Shown: positions 39,946 to 49,283, counted from the stretch's first letter. The stretch: DNA of 64,000 nucleotides from Rufibacter tibetensis (GCF_001310085.1 NZ_CP012643.1:4718001-4782000); one strand, 5' to 3'. Translations and numbers: made by a program. Notes: a model not told the origin generated them from the sequence alone.

Positions 39946-40800
39946 ATGGTTAGACTTCACTCCCAGTTCTTTACTCCTATGGCAACACTATCCGCCTTCA
40001 CCTTCCAATCATTGCTGGCTATTAGCCTTCTGTTTTGGAGCAGTTTTTCAAATTTCTCTTATGAAAAGACCAGAACTATAAGTGGGCAGATCACAACCAG
40101 GCAGACCCACCCTAACCCGAAGGATTTAGAAGGAGCCTGGCAACTGGTTTCCAATTCCAAGGCCGCCGGACAAACCACTGTCACTCAAACACTGGCCGAT
40201 GGCTTCTTCTCGGTCGCCCATTTTGACAAAGCGGGGAAGAACTTCATCGGGACGTATGGCGGCACCTATGCCCTCAAAGACGGGAAGCTTACCGCCACCT
40301 ATGAGTTCAACACCTTTGACAGCACCAAGGTAGGTACCACGGTAGCGGGCACCTTCACCCGTAAGAACGGCAAGTGGCAACTACAAACCGTCAGCGGAAA
40401 AGATCAGGTGCCACAAACCTGGGAGAAAGTAACGGAGAAAAAAGCAGCCTCTCCCCTGGCCGGCGCCTGGCGCATCAGCGGCCGCGAGGGTCAGAATGGC
40501 CAGATGAACCAGATGGTGCCCGGACCGCGCAAGACCATCAAAATCTTTTCGGGTGACCGGTTCCAGTGGATTGCCTTCAACTCTGAAACGGGTGGCTTCT
40601 TCGGCACCGGCGGCGGCACCTACACCGCACAAGACGGCAAATACATCGAGCACATAGAGTTCTTCTCCCGCGACAACAACCGCGTAGGCATGTCTTTGTC
40701 CTTCAACTATGAAATCAAAGACGGCAACTGGCACCACACCGGCCTCAGCAGCACCGGCGGCAAAGTAAACGAAGTCTGGCAACGAGTGTCAAAACAGTAG
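39946..40800 (+). CDS. Secreted protein with two tandem lipocalin-like domains
   Basis: A 284-residue protein with an N-terminal signal or anchor (hydrophobic stretch about residues 18-38). Two homologous halves follow. The first runs from LEGAWQLVSNS to VPQTWEKV, the second from LAGAWRISGRE to VNEVWQRV. Both contain F(S/Q)...GTYGGTY / GTGGGTY followed by A(L/Q)DGK. This is an internal duplication of a small beta-barrel domain resembling the lipocalin-like DUF4488-type proteins of Bacteroidota. Lipocalin-like domains bind small hydrophobic ligands, but nothing here identifies a ligand. The start could also be the ATG at 39979 (MATLSAFTF), which gives a tighter signal peptide. It is monocistronic. 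Confidence 0.8.
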   Translation: MVRLHSQFFTPMATLSAFTFQSLLAISLLFWSSFSNFSYEKTRTISGQITTRQTHPNPKDLEGAWQLVSNSKAAGQTTVTQTLADGFFSVAHFDKAGKNFIGTYGGTYALKDGKLTATYEFNTFDSTKVGTTVAGTFTRKNGKWQLQTVSGKDQVPQTWEKVTEKKAASPLAGAWRISGREGQNGQMNQMVPGPRKTIKIFSGDRFQWIAFNSETGGFFGTGGGTYTAQDGKYIEHIEFFSRDNNRVGMSLSFNYEIKDGNWHHTGLSSTGGKVNEVWQRVSKQ

Positions 40801-41078
40801 GTTCAGGCAGGAACAGAGGAGGTTTTTTTTAATTTAAACAGAGCAAGATTGCCCTACATATAAGTTGGAATAGGTTTGCCCTCTCATTCACCTGATTGAT
40901 AATGATGGGTATTGACCTGAAAGGCTGAAGATGATTCTTTAGAGGAGCCTTTTTCGTAAAGTTCTGTACTATTCCCTAACCTCATTTATGAGCCATTTTG
41001 CATAAAAAACCTATAAACATCAATAGGATTACTCTTACCAATTGTTGATCATACTAATTCCATATTGTTGGGAAAGTA

Positions 41079-41335
41079 GATCGTCCCCCTTTGAAGGGGG
41101 TTGGGGGATGATAATGCATCAGGAAGAAGCAGAGCTGTTGCTTTAATGAGTTAATGATGAGTCTTTGAATGTCAATGTCATGCGCGGAGGTTACTTCCGT
41201 GTCTTAGAATATAAGGGAAACGCACGGAGGTAACCTCCGTGCAATAGTAGAGCATTTGTAGGCTAAAAATATGTCTCTGAATGACATGATCAACACGAGA
41301 TATCATCCCCCTACCCCCTTCAAAGGGGGACGATC
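41079..41335. repeat. Family-1 inverted-repeat element (257 bp)
   Basis: Terminal inverted repeats of 34 bases (41079-41112 and 41302-41335) matching with one mismatch and sharing the CCCCCTTTGAAGGGGG core with the elements at 17199-17592. The 190-base interior contains a second hairpin pair of about 20 bases (GCGCGGAGGTTACTTCCGTG near 41195 and CACGGAGGTAACCTCCGTGC near 41223), itself REP-like. No coding frame. The rest of the 40801-41514 spacer shows no gene. Confidence 0.85.
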
Positions 41336-41514
41336 ATAAACGTTGAAATTTCTTCAAAGGCAATGCTCTGCTTGAAGCATGGAGGTTTCAAGGCCTTACA
41401 GTTTATTGCGCACTTTTTGCAAAAACAGGCAGAAAGCTTTAGTACCCTTTTCAGCTATTAGCTGCAAACCATACTGGACTTTTCGGGTTAATAAACCAAC
41501 TTGCCTTCTCTCAC

Positions 41515-42273
41515 ATGAAAAGAAATGCCTGCCTCACTCCTTCCTTTGCTTACCACCTTCTTTGGGGCACGTTGATTCTGCTCTTTGCTTCCTGCGAATC
41601 ACAACCTGTGAAAAGCAAGGCCACGGGAGCTGCCGTGTACGGAACCAAATCTCCGCATCCAGATGGAACGGGTAAAGTGTACCTGGGCCGCGAAATTGCA
41701 CATGTAATGTCAGCTTCTGGGGCAGCCTGGCTGGAGCGTGATACCCGGCAGGAAGAAGAAAACGTGGCGCTGGCGCTTTCAAAATTAGAACTGCAGCCCA
41801 ACAGCGTAGTAGCCGATATAGGTGCCGGCACAGGTTACTACACCTTCCGATTAGCCCTGAAAGTTCCGCAGGGAACGGTATACGCCGTGGAAGTGCAGGA
41901 TAAATTTGTCTCTTCGTTGAAGACCCGCAAAAAGGAACTTGGCTTCACCAATGTGACCGTAGTGAAAGGCAGCGCTCAGGCACCTAACCTACCTGAGGCA
42001 TCTGTGGACCTCGCAATTATGGTGGATGTGTACCATGAACTGGAGTTCCCCCGGGAGATGCTGCAGGCGCTGCAAAGAGCCCTAAAACCCACCGGCAAAC
42101 TCCTGCTGCTGGAGTACCGCGCCGAAGACCCTTCTGTTCCCATCAAAGAGTTGCACAAGATGAGCGTAGCCCAAGCCAACAAAGAACTCCAGGCAAACGG
42201 GTTCTCCCTCTACCGCCGCGAGAACTTCCTTCCCATCCAACATTTTCTGTTGTATGAGAAAGCAAAAAAGTAA
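41515..42273 (+). CDS. Exported class I SAM-dependent methyltransferase (lipoprotein)
   Basis: A 252-residue Rossmann-fold methyltransferase. Motif I is VADIGAGTGYYTFRLA (near residues 97-112). It continues with the acidic YAVEVQDKF, IMVDVYHELEFP and GKLLLLEYRAEDPSVPIK. It is preceded by a lipoprotein-type signal with lipobox LFASC near residue 27. SAM is not normally available outside the cytoplasm, so an exported methyltransferase is odd. Yet this 'secreted methyltransferase' arrangement recurs in Bacteroidota, and the signal may keep a cytoplasmic-facing anchor. Substrate unknown. A shorter start past the signal would lie inside the conserved region, so the signal is real. Confidence 0.8.
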   Translation: MKRNACLTPSFAYHLLWGTLILLFASCESQPVKSKATGAAVYGTKSPHPDGTGKVYLGREIAHVMSASGAAWLERDTRQEEENVALALSKLELQPNSVVADIGAGTGYYTFRLALKVPQGTVYAVEVQDKFVSSLKTRKKELGFTNVTVVKGSAQAPNLPEASVDLAIMVDVYHELEFPREMLQALQRALKPTGKLLLLEYRAEDPSVPIKELHKMSVAQANKELQANGFSLYRRENFLPIQHFLLYEKAKK

Positions 42274-42394
42274 CAGAAAAGCTAAAGGTGAGTGCTTAGT
42301 ATTAGATATGTAGGGTAAATGAAAGTGATAGATAAAGCAATTGTATTGATCCAAATTCAACCAGTTAAAACCAGAAGCTTCAAAATCATTGCAG

Positions 42395-42568
42395 ATTCTC
42401 CCCTCGAGGGGAGCGTAGAGGGGTGTTTACACCTGCTGAATTTAAAAAAATATGTCAATAATTTTCTTCCTTAATCGATTTACCCCGCTGATAAATAATA
42501 GTTTATAAAAATACCAAGAAAACCCCTCCTGTGTAAACACCCCTCTACACTCCCCTCAAGGGGAGAAT
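42395..42568. repeat. Family-3 inverted-repeat element (174 bp)
   Basis: 38-base terminal inverted repeats (42395-42432 and 42531-42568) that match with two differences. The arm contains TCCCCT(C/T)(G/A)AGGGGAG followed by GAGGGGTGTTTACAC. A second copy is at 53837-53995. The interior is AT-rich and non-coding. Confidence 0.85.
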
Positions 42569-42661
42569 ACATTTTTTTAAGCTGTTTACAAATGGAAGCG
42601 TATTCAATATAAGAAGGTCGTTAATATTGAATGCTGATTCTGTCAACAAGGAGAAGCCGCT

Positions 42662-43144
42662 TTACACTGACATAAACTGAAGGGAATTTTCATCATCGGG
42701 CTCTTCACGACCTTTCCACCCGATCCAACCAGCGGCTCTTACAGCGTTGAAGGCGATTCGGGCTTTCAGTTCAGGAACTCCCTCCCGGCGCATAATTTCT
42801 AAGAACAGATGATCTGCGTGGCGGCGGGTGAAAGTGCGGTAGGGCTGCACTGCCTGCCTGAGAAGTACTCCGCCGTAATCGTACATGAAATCATGAATGA
42901 GCGGCGCAACAATGGAGAGCTCAAAGGGAGCAATGGCCCACCAGATGGCCCTGGGTACGGAAGCCAGATCAAAGGCATAACCAGCCGGAACGGTTAAGTT
43001 GAATCCTTCACCCAGATAAAAGTAGGGGTTCTCCAACATCCACTTTCTGCTTTGCTGGCTGAACGTAAGCACCGGAGGTGGCAAAAAGGAGTCCGGCACG
43101 ATGACAGGTTCATTCTGGAGGGAAAGCGCGTAGTCACGTATCAT
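42662..43144 (-). CDS. DUF1353-family protein
   Basis: A 160-residue soluble protein of the DUF1353 family, known mostly from phages and from bacterial genomes. The conserved core is present: VPAGYAFDLASVPRAIWW, APLIHDFMYDYGG and ADHLFLEIMRREGVPELKAR. The invariant DLASVPR and HD...Y pattern suggests a metal- or nucleic-acid-related role, but the family has no established function. No phage genes are nearby. Lone gene. Confidence 0.85.
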   Translation of the reverse strand: MIRDYALSLQNEPVIVPDSFLPPPVLTFSQQSRKWMLENPYFYLGEGFNLTVPAGYAFDLASVPRAIWWAIAPFELSIVAPLIHDFMYDYGGVLLRQAVQPYRTFTRRHADHLFLEIMRREGVPELKARIAFNAVRAAGWIGWKGREEPDDENSLQFMSV

Positions 43145-43447
43145 TAGCGGTTTAAGATTTAGGTGATGTACTAAGTCATAGATTCAAAACTTGCATGGGC
43201 TGCATAGAATATTTGGTGTTTCCTGAAGAAGTAAGCGGTTAGGGGGACTTTATAAGTTATTTACTAATAGATTATTAAACCTTTTTTCATCGAATTAAAT
43301 TTGACAATTAAATCCATATTTAAAGCTCATCTAAAAAGGACTACAAATACCTTCTAAACTATTTGTGGCTTCACTTTATATTGAGATCAGAATTACTTAT
43401 CCTTTCTTTTCTACCCACAAGAGTTACTCCTCTTTTAGGATAAACAC
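43145..43447. other. Intergenic, about 300 bp
   Basis: Contains the promoter of the DUF1353 gene (leftward) and, at its right end, the terminator of the subtilisin gene. Nothing else is seen. Confidence 0.45.
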
Positions 43448-43478
43448 AAAAAAAACGATCATCTATACTGATGATCGC
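43448..43478 (-). terminator. Terminator of the first subtilisin-like gene
   Basis: On the minus strand, stem CGATCATC / GATGATCG with a 6-base loop followed by a run of eight Ts, 28 bases after the protease stop. Confidence 0.85.
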
Positions 43479-43505
43479 CTTTCCGAATTGTTAAACCATT
43501 TTCTT

Positions 43506-44906
43506 TTAAAAGCCGCTTACATTCAAACGACCTCCTGATACGCATTTACCAGCCATTGAGGGAGTAGGCACTGCGCTGCTCATGATAGCTGCTTTGATGG
43601 CTGCTGCTGTAGAACCTGGATGTGTGGCGGCGTATAATGCCACGCCACCGGTTACGTGCGGAGTTGCCATTGAAGTTCCGTTGTAAGAAGAATAGGTACT
43701 GTACGCCGTAGTAGAATTGATAGCAGAACCAGGTGCCCCAATGTCTACCGTAGTAGCTCCGTAGTTGGAGAAAGAGGACTTAGCGCCAGTGTTGGTGATG
43801 GCTGCTACAGCAATTACATTAGGAAGGTCCATGTTAGAAGGATAGCTGGCTACCACATCATTGTCATCTCCTACCCCATCGCTGCCTCCGTTCCCGGCGG
43901 CGGCCACAAACAAGATTTCTCTGGCGTTGGCCCGGTTTACGGCATCATACAAGGCTTGCGAGAAGCCGCCTCCGCCCCATGAGTTGTTGCTGGCTACAAT
44001 GTTCATTCCGTGGCGAGTTTTAAGGTCGGTAAGGTAATCTACCGCTTTCACTGCATTGGCAGTAGTACCTCCGTTACGACCCAGGAATTTCAGTGAGATC
44101 ATGGTCACATTCCAGTTAACACCTACCACGCCAGAACCATTGTTTTTGGCTCCAATGGTTCCTGCTACGTGAGTACCGTGGTCATCATACGCACCTCTGG
44201 TGCCTCCGTCATACACACTGTTGTTGTTACCGTCAAAGTCCCAGCCATTGATGTCATCTATGTAGCCGTTTCCGTCATTGTCAATGCCATCTGCTTTGTC
44301 AAAAGGGTTGGTCCATACTTGTCCGGCAAGATCTGGGTGGTTCGTTTGAATTCCCTCGTCAATGACCCCTACAACCACAGAGGCTGAACCAGTGTTGCCC
44401 CTTGCCCAAGCTTCGCCCGCCTGGCTGCCAAACTGGGTTGCCGGGCTGGTGGCATCGCCGTACAGTCCCCACAAGGAACCGTTGGTATAATAAGGGTCAG
44501 AAGAAGCAAGCTGGTGCGTGTATATGTAGTTAGGTTCTGCAAACTCAATTTCTGCGGCGCCTTTCATCTTACTGAGCGCCTCCATTGCAGCCATAGGCGT
44601 ATGAAGCAAAACAAGGCCTTCTTTGTCACCTAACCGCTGCATGGTTTTGGTAAGGATCTTTTCTTTTACTTTTCCACTAATGCGGGCTAAAACAGCAGCT
44701 CTTGCTTCTTCTGAAGCACCTGACTTAAATTTTACTAAAATTTCATTTGGCACGAAGTCTCTTCCAATAGAAGCTTGTGCCTGCTGCGTTGCTGTCAGTT
44801 CTTCATTCTCTAGTAATTGATCTGTCTGGCAACCAGATAAGAACGCAACAGATAAAGCAGCGGCTGCTACGGCAGACTTACCCACTGCAAAGTACTTTTT
44901 CTTCAT
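43506..44906 (-). CDS. Subtilisin-like (S8) serine protease lipoprotein, copy 1
   Basis: A 466-residue exported protease. Signal with lipobox LSGC (Cys26). Residues 50-130 form an inhibitor/fervidolysin-like propeptide (VPNEILVKFKSGASEEAR ... EFAEPNYIY). The S8 domain carries Asp183 (GVIDEG), His243 (DDHGTHVAGT), the oxyanion Asn near 339 (AAAGNGG) and Ser412 (NGTSMATPHV). A calcium-loop-like DNDGNGYIDDING lies after the catalytic Asp. The protein ends right after the protease domain (GGRLNVSGF). A paralogue with the same layout lies 580 bases upstream on the same strand; each has its own terminator, so they are separately transcribed duplicates. Confidence 0.95.
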   Translation of the reverse strand: MKKKYFAVGKSAVAAAALSVAFLSGCQTDQLLENEELTATQQAQASIGRDFVPNEILVKFKSGASEEARAAVLARISGKVKEKILTKTMQRLGDKEGLVLLHTPMAAMEALSKMKGAAEIEFAEPNYIYTHQLASSDPYYTNGSLWGLYGDATSPATQFGSQAGEAWARGNTGSASVVVGVIDEGIQTNHPDLAGQVWTNPFDKADGIDNDGNGYIDDINGWDFDGNNNSVYDGGTRGAYDDHGTHVAGTIGAKNNGSGVVGVNWNVTMISLKFLGRNGGTTANAVKAVDYLTDLKTRHGMNIVASNNSWGGGGFSQALYDAVNRANAREILFVAAAGNGGSDGVGDDNDVVASYPSNMDLPNVIAVAAITNTGAKSSFSNYGATTVDIGAPGSAINSTTAYSTYSSYNGTSMATPHVTGGVALYAATHPGSTAAAIKAAIMSSAVPTPSMAGKCVSGGRLNVSGF

Positions 44907-45435
44907 GTTAGTTTGGTTAGGTTAGGGTGAGTGTTACTATGCACCTAATTGACTAAAAATAATCATGAAGTAAGAGGAAAGAATAAGCTGTTTGGTAACA
45001 TCACATAACAGGAAAAAGCAAGAGTTAAACCTGTATTTTTTTTGATTTAAAAGCTTAGTACCTGCTTATTATCTTAAGAGTTAAGGAAGAAGTTGGTCAA
45101 AAAGTAACAATAGCCTTTTTGTATATACTTGAAATTTTTCTAGAACAGACTGAAGCTCGTCTGACGTCACTTCGATGTAGCACAATGTGAAGGGGCAGAG
45201 AACATCTGTGATCAGCTTAAAACAGGAAAATACCAACTAGTTATCAAGTAAATTGACATCTTTACATTATTTGAAATTACCTATTCAATAAATGTTCTAA
45301 TTATTTGTTTTTCCTATTCCGCGCTCATTGTTGTAGACGTAATTGATTTCTACTTGGCTAAGAGTAGAATTAATCATTTCACTATTTAGGGCTTCTTAGA
45401 AATAAACGAGGTATAAAGTTTTGTGATAAATTAAA
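44907..45435. other. Intergenic, 530 bp, between the two protease genes
   Basis: AT-rich promoter region of copy 1. No gene, RNA or shared repeat seen. Confidence 0.5.
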
Positions 45436-45464
45436 AAGCCATCCTGAATAGTACAGGATGGCTT
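45436..45464 (-). terminator. Terminator of the second subtilisin-like gene
   Basis: Perfect 11-bp stem AAGCCATCCTG / CAGGATGGCTT with a 7-base loop, followed on the minus strand by a T-rich tract. Confidence 0.85.
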
Positions 45465-45486
45465 CTAAAAGTGTCTTTTTAGTAAT

Positions 45487-46938
45487 TTAAAAACTGCTTA
45501 CGTTTAAACGACGAGAGTTCGCTACTAAATCATCCAATGTGGGAGTATTGGTAGCTTTCAACAAAATAGCATCTTTAATTTGTTCTGCAGTAGAAGAAGG
45601 ATAGATAGCTTTATACAGTGCCGCCGCCCCTGTTACATGTGGTGTAGCCATTGAAGTACCATTATAAGAAGAATATGTATTAAAGGCTGTAGTAGACCAT
45701 ATATCAGAACCAGGAGCCCCAATATCAACAGTGTTGACACCGAAATTAGAGAAAGTAGACTTAGCTCCAGTTTTAGTTATTGCTGCAACAGCAATAACTG
45801 CATCATAAGTTGCTGCTGGGTAAGTTGTTGAAGTAGTTTTAGTAGTGTTGTAATTAGATGGATAGCTAGCTGTTAAGTCATTGTTATCTCCAACTCCATC
45901 ACCACCTCCGTTTCCAGCTGCAGCTATGAAGAGGATATTTGCCTTTGCTGATCTCACAATAGCATCAAGCAAGCCTTGTGAAAAGCCTCCACCACCCCAG
46001 GAATTGTTAGTAGCCACTATATTTATACCATAGCGAGTTTTTAGGTCAGTTAGGTAATCTAGTGCTTTAATAGCATTTGTTAAAGACCCTCCTCTTCGGC
46101 CTAAGAATTTGCACGAAATCATTTTCACATTCCAGTTTACACCCACGACGCCAGTTGATTTAGTAGTAGATGATCCTTCAGCTCCTATAGTCCCGGCAAC
46201 ATGAGTGCCATGATCGTCCAAACTTCCCCTAGACCCACCATCATAAACTGTTTCGTCATTACCGTCAAAATCCCACCCATTTATATCATCAATGTACCCA
46301 TTTCCATCATCGTCAACCCCGTTATCTTTTTCCCTTGGGTTTATCCAAATATTAGCATCAAGATCTGGATGTGTGATTTGTATACCTTCGTCAATGATAC
46401 CTACTACTACATTTGATGATCCAGTTTGTTCTTTACCCCAAGCTTCGCCAGCTTGACTACCGTACTGATTGGCAGGTGAAGTGCCATCACCATACATACC
46501 CCAAAGTTGACCACTCGTGTAATATGAATCTTGAGCTACTGCATCATGGGTATATATCCAGTTAGGCTCAGCATACTCCACTTCCAGGCCTTTGGCTTTG
46601 GCTACAGCATCTAATGCGGCCATAGGCGTGTGAACCAGAACTAGGCCATCTTTATCACCTGCTCGTTCCATGGCTTTGGTTAGGATTTTTTCTTTGACTT
46701 TTCCACTGATGCGGGCCAGTACTGCTGCTTTGGCTTCTTCAGAGGATCCGGCTTTAAACTTTACCAGAACCTCATTAGGAACCATCGCGTGCCCGCCCGC
46801 TTGCGCCGCAGATTGCTGAGAAGCTGACAACTCTTCATTTTCCATTAACTGATTTGAATCACAGCTAGTCAAGATGGAAGCTGACAGTACTGTTGCCGCG
46901 AAGGCATACTTCCAGAAATAAAGTAAACTCTTCTTCAT
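45487..46938 (-). CDS. Subtilisin-like (S8) serine protease lipoprotein, copy 2
   Basis: A 483-residue paralogue of the protease at 43506, with the same order: signal and lipobox (ILTSC), propeptide (VPNEVLVKFKAGSSEEAK), then the S8 domain with VVGIIDEG, DDHGTHVAGT, AAAGNGG and NGTSMATPHV. It differs by small loop insertions, for example a Thr-rich one around KTTSTTYPA, and a modified C-terminus. I start at the ATG at 46938; the longer frame from 46998 would put 20 hydrophilic residues before the signal peptide. Codon use in its central part is more AT-rich than in copy 1, so the duplication is not recent. Confidence 0.94.
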   Translation of the reverse strand: MKKSLLYFWKYAFAATVLSASILTSCDSNQLMENEELSASQQSAAQAGGHAMVPNEVLVKFKAGSSEEAKAAVLARISGKVKEKILTKAMERAGDKDGLVLVHTPMAALDAVAKAKGLEVEYAEPNWIYTHDAVAQDSYYTSGQLWGMYGDGTSPANQYGSQAGEAWGKEQTGSSNVVVGIIDEGIQITHPDLDANIWINPREKDNGVDDDGNGYIDDINGWDFDGNDETVYDGGSRGSLDDHGTHVAGTIGAEGSSTTKSTGVVGVNWNVKMISCKFLGRRGGSLTNAIKALDYLTDLKTRYGINIVATNNSWGGGGFSQGLLDAIVRSAKANILFIAAAGNGGGDGVGDNNDLTASYPSNYNTTKTTSTTYPAATYDAVIAVAAITKTGAKSTFSNFGVNTVDIGAPGSDIWSTTAFNTYSSYNGTSMATPHVTGAAALYKAIYPSSTAEQIKDAILLKATNTPTLDDLVANSRRLNVSSF

Positions 46939-47365
46939 GTTAGTAAGGGGGTTAAAGTTAATGAAACCGGATTCTCCAGCTTTTAAATAAATATACAAAG
47001 AAGATGTTAGATTAATACTATCTAAATCATCCTATTTTTGGCGCTTCTAAATAATTCCTAGTTTATACTATCTTGATTATGCGGCATTTACGAACAAGAA
47101 AGGAAATAGCCCTTTCAGAATTCCTTAGTGTCAGAATATATCAAAATTCTATATTTAGTAATACTTATGTTTCTTTAACACACAGCTTATTTACCATTCG
47201 CATTGCAGAACCAAAAGGAGTTTACAGAATCCAAAAAAGTTGATTGGAGGAGCCCTGCTTTCAGAGTAAATGAACCCTAAAAGGCTTCATAACCTAAGCA
47301 CCACTCTACATTGAAATGTTTTCCTCAATTAACTTACCTTTGGCCTTTATCATCATGAATTTCGC
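46939..47365. other. Intergenic, 427 bp, divergent promoters
   Basis: Spacer between protease copy 2 (leftward) and the dehydrogenase (rightward). AT-rich, with no gene or repeat recognised. Confidence 0.5.
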
Positions 47366-48424
47366 ATGTACCCTTACCAACGTCTTTTTGATTTCTCCCG
47401 TCAAATCTTCTTAGCTATTGGCTGCCCTCCTGAAGATGCCCAAACCGCCTCTGAAACCTTGCTTTCTGCCGACCTCCGCGGAGTTGATTCGCATGGGGTA
47501 GCCCGTCTGATTGGGTATATTCGGTTGTGGGAAGCAGGTCGCATCAATGCCACTCCTACCATCAGAATTGTCCATGAAACACCCAGCACTGCCACTGTTA
47601 ACGGAGACGGAGGCCTTGGCCTGGTAGTGGCTCCCAAAGCCATGCAGATTGCGTTAGAGAAAGCGAAAGTAGCCGGAAGTGGTTGGGTGAGCGTGAAAAA
47701 CTCCAACCACTTCGGGATTGCCGGGTATCACGCCATGAAAGCCCTCGAGCTGGACATGATTGGAGTGGCCATGACCAACGCTAGTCCGTTGGTAGCTCCT
47801 ACTTATTCTCTGGAACGTTTACTGGGCACGAACCCTATTGCCGTCGCCATTCCGGCTAAAGAGCAACCGCCTTTTGTGGCGGACTTAGCCACTACTACCG
47901 CCGCCAACGGTAAACTGGAAATGCTGCAGCGCAAGAACCTGGAAGCCCCTCACGGTTGGATTCAGGCAGTAGACGGTTCTCCTTCCATCAACCCTAATGA
48001 ACTGAAAGACGGTGGAGCCCTGCTTCCTTTAGGCGGTGACACCGGTAGCCACAAAGGCTATGCGTTGGGTGCCGTGGTAGATATTTTCTCGGCGGTGTTA
48101 TCCGGTGCCAACTATGGCCCTTGGGTACCGCCGTTCGTAAGCTTCCTGGCTCCGCCCGCAGATCCGGTAGGTGAAGGTATCGGACACTTCTTCGGGGCCA
48201 TGCGGGTTGACGCCTTCCGTCCGGCCGAGGACTTTAAACTGCACATGGACAACTGGATCACGCGCTTCAGAAGCTCCAAAGCCAAAGAAGGCCACCAGGT
48301 CCTCATCCCCGGTGACCCGGAACGCCTCTTCACTGAGCAGCGCCTGAAAGAAGGAATTCCTTTGTTGCCACCCGTGGTGAAGGATTTAGAAGGCTTGGGC
48401 GAGAAGTTCGGGGTGACGTTGTAA
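47366..48424 (+). CDS. Malate/(S)-lactate/ureidoglycolate dehydrogenase family protein
   Basis: A 352-residue NAD(P)-dependent 2-hydroxyacid dehydrogenase of the type-2 malate dehydrogenase (LDH2) family. Key features: SADLRGVDSHGVARLIGY with the conserved Asp-Ser-His-Gly, VKNSNHFGIAGYHAM with the catalytic His, MTNASPLVAPTYSLERLLGTNPIA, GSHKGYALG for cofactor contact, and IPGDPE near the end. Substrate (malate, lactate, ureidoglycolate or another hydroxyacid) is not decidable. It is followed after 31 bases by the FkbM gene in the same direction, but there is no functional link. Confidence 0.92.
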   Translation: MYPYQRLFDFSRQIFLAIGCPPEDAQTASETLLSADLRGVDSHGVARLIGYIRLWEAGRINATPTIRIVHETPSTATVNGDGGLGLVVAPKAMQIALEKAKVAGSGWVSVKNSNHFGIAGYHAMKALELDMIGVAMTNASPLVAPTYSLERLLGTNPIAVAIPAKEQPPFVADLATTTAANGKLEMLQRKNLEAPHGWIQAVDGSPSINPNELKDGGALLPLGGDTGSHKGYALGAVVDIFSAVLSGANYGPWVPPFVSFLAPPADPVGEGIGHFFGAMRVDAFRPAEDFKLHMDNWITRFRSSKAKEGHQVLIPGDPERLFTEQRLKEGIPLLPPVVKDLEGLGEKFGVTL

Positions 48425-48455
48425 GGTAAAAAGAGTTGTTCCTGTAAGTGGGCCT

Positions 48456-49283
48456 ATGAAGCTACTCTTTCACTACCTGAATGTATATTATTTGATACTT
48501 ACCAAAAAGCATGGGTGCTCCTTCAGTGCCCTGCTTTTTGCTTACACAAAAATTATAGTTCAGGCCCATCTAGGTAAGTGGAAAAAGAAGACCGTCTCCC
48601 CTTTCCTTTCGATGGACCTATTGGGGAGACGGGTTTTCTTCAGAAGCTATGTTTTTCTAGCCAACCAGTTTGAAGAGATCTTCGTGCTTGACTGTTACCG
48701 AAGCAAGACACCTGAGGAAAAACAATTTATCATAGATGGAGGTGGTCATGTAGGAATGGCCGTCTTGTACTTTACGCTCCTTTACCCCAATGCTAAAATC
48801 CTTTCCTTTGAACCAGACCCCGCTTCTTTTCAGCTTTTAGAAAAGTTCATCCTGTATAACAAACTAAGCCAAGTGACACTGGTTCAAGCAGCACTCTCTT
48901 CTGTCAAGGGCACTCTTACTTTTCGTACACATTCCAAACCAATAGGCAAATTGAACGCAGGACTATTCAATGCTGGTCCTGAAACCGTTTCTGTTGATGT
49001 GCCCGCAGTAATTCTTTCTGATTATATAGATAAACCAGTAGACCTATTGAAGTTAGACATTGAAGGAGCAGAAGTACAAGTTATCCAGGAGTTAGTAGAG
49101 AGTGGTAAAATTTCGTTTGTGAATGAAATTGTGGTAGAGTATCACCCCCAGATAAACCCAGATGTAGGCCATTTTACAAACCAACTCAAAAATCTGAAGT
49201 TTGTAGTGAAAATGACCACGTCATCTGCACTATTCGATTCACCGGATTACTTGATTTCCTTTACTAGGAAACTAGAATTTTGA
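48456..49283 (+). CDS. FkbM-family methyltransferase
   Basis: A 275-residue SAM-dependent O-methyltransferase of the FkbM family, usually acting on sugars or secondary metabolites. The SAM-binding motif is QFIIDGGGHVGMAVLYFTL, followed by ILSFEPDPASFQLLEK and the family-specific DLLKLDIEGAEVQVIQEL. The AT-rich first 60 codons before the domain are unusual, and the composition differs from the preceding dehydrogenase. No glycosyltransferases are near, so the substrate is unknown. Confidence 0.88.
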   Translation: MKLLFHYLNVYYLILTKKHGCSFSALLFAYTKIIVQAHLGKWKKKTVSPFLSMDLLGRRVFFRSYVFLANQFEEIFVLDCYRSKTPEEKQFIIDGGGHVGMAVLYFTLLYPNAKILSFEPDPASFQLLEKFILYNKLSQVTLVQAALSSVKGTLTFRTHSKPIGKLNAGLFNAGPETVSVDVPAVILSDYIDKPVDLLKLDIEGAEVQVIQELVESGKISFVNEIVVEYHPQINPDVGHFTNQLKNLKFVVKMTTSSALFDSPDYLISFTRKLEF

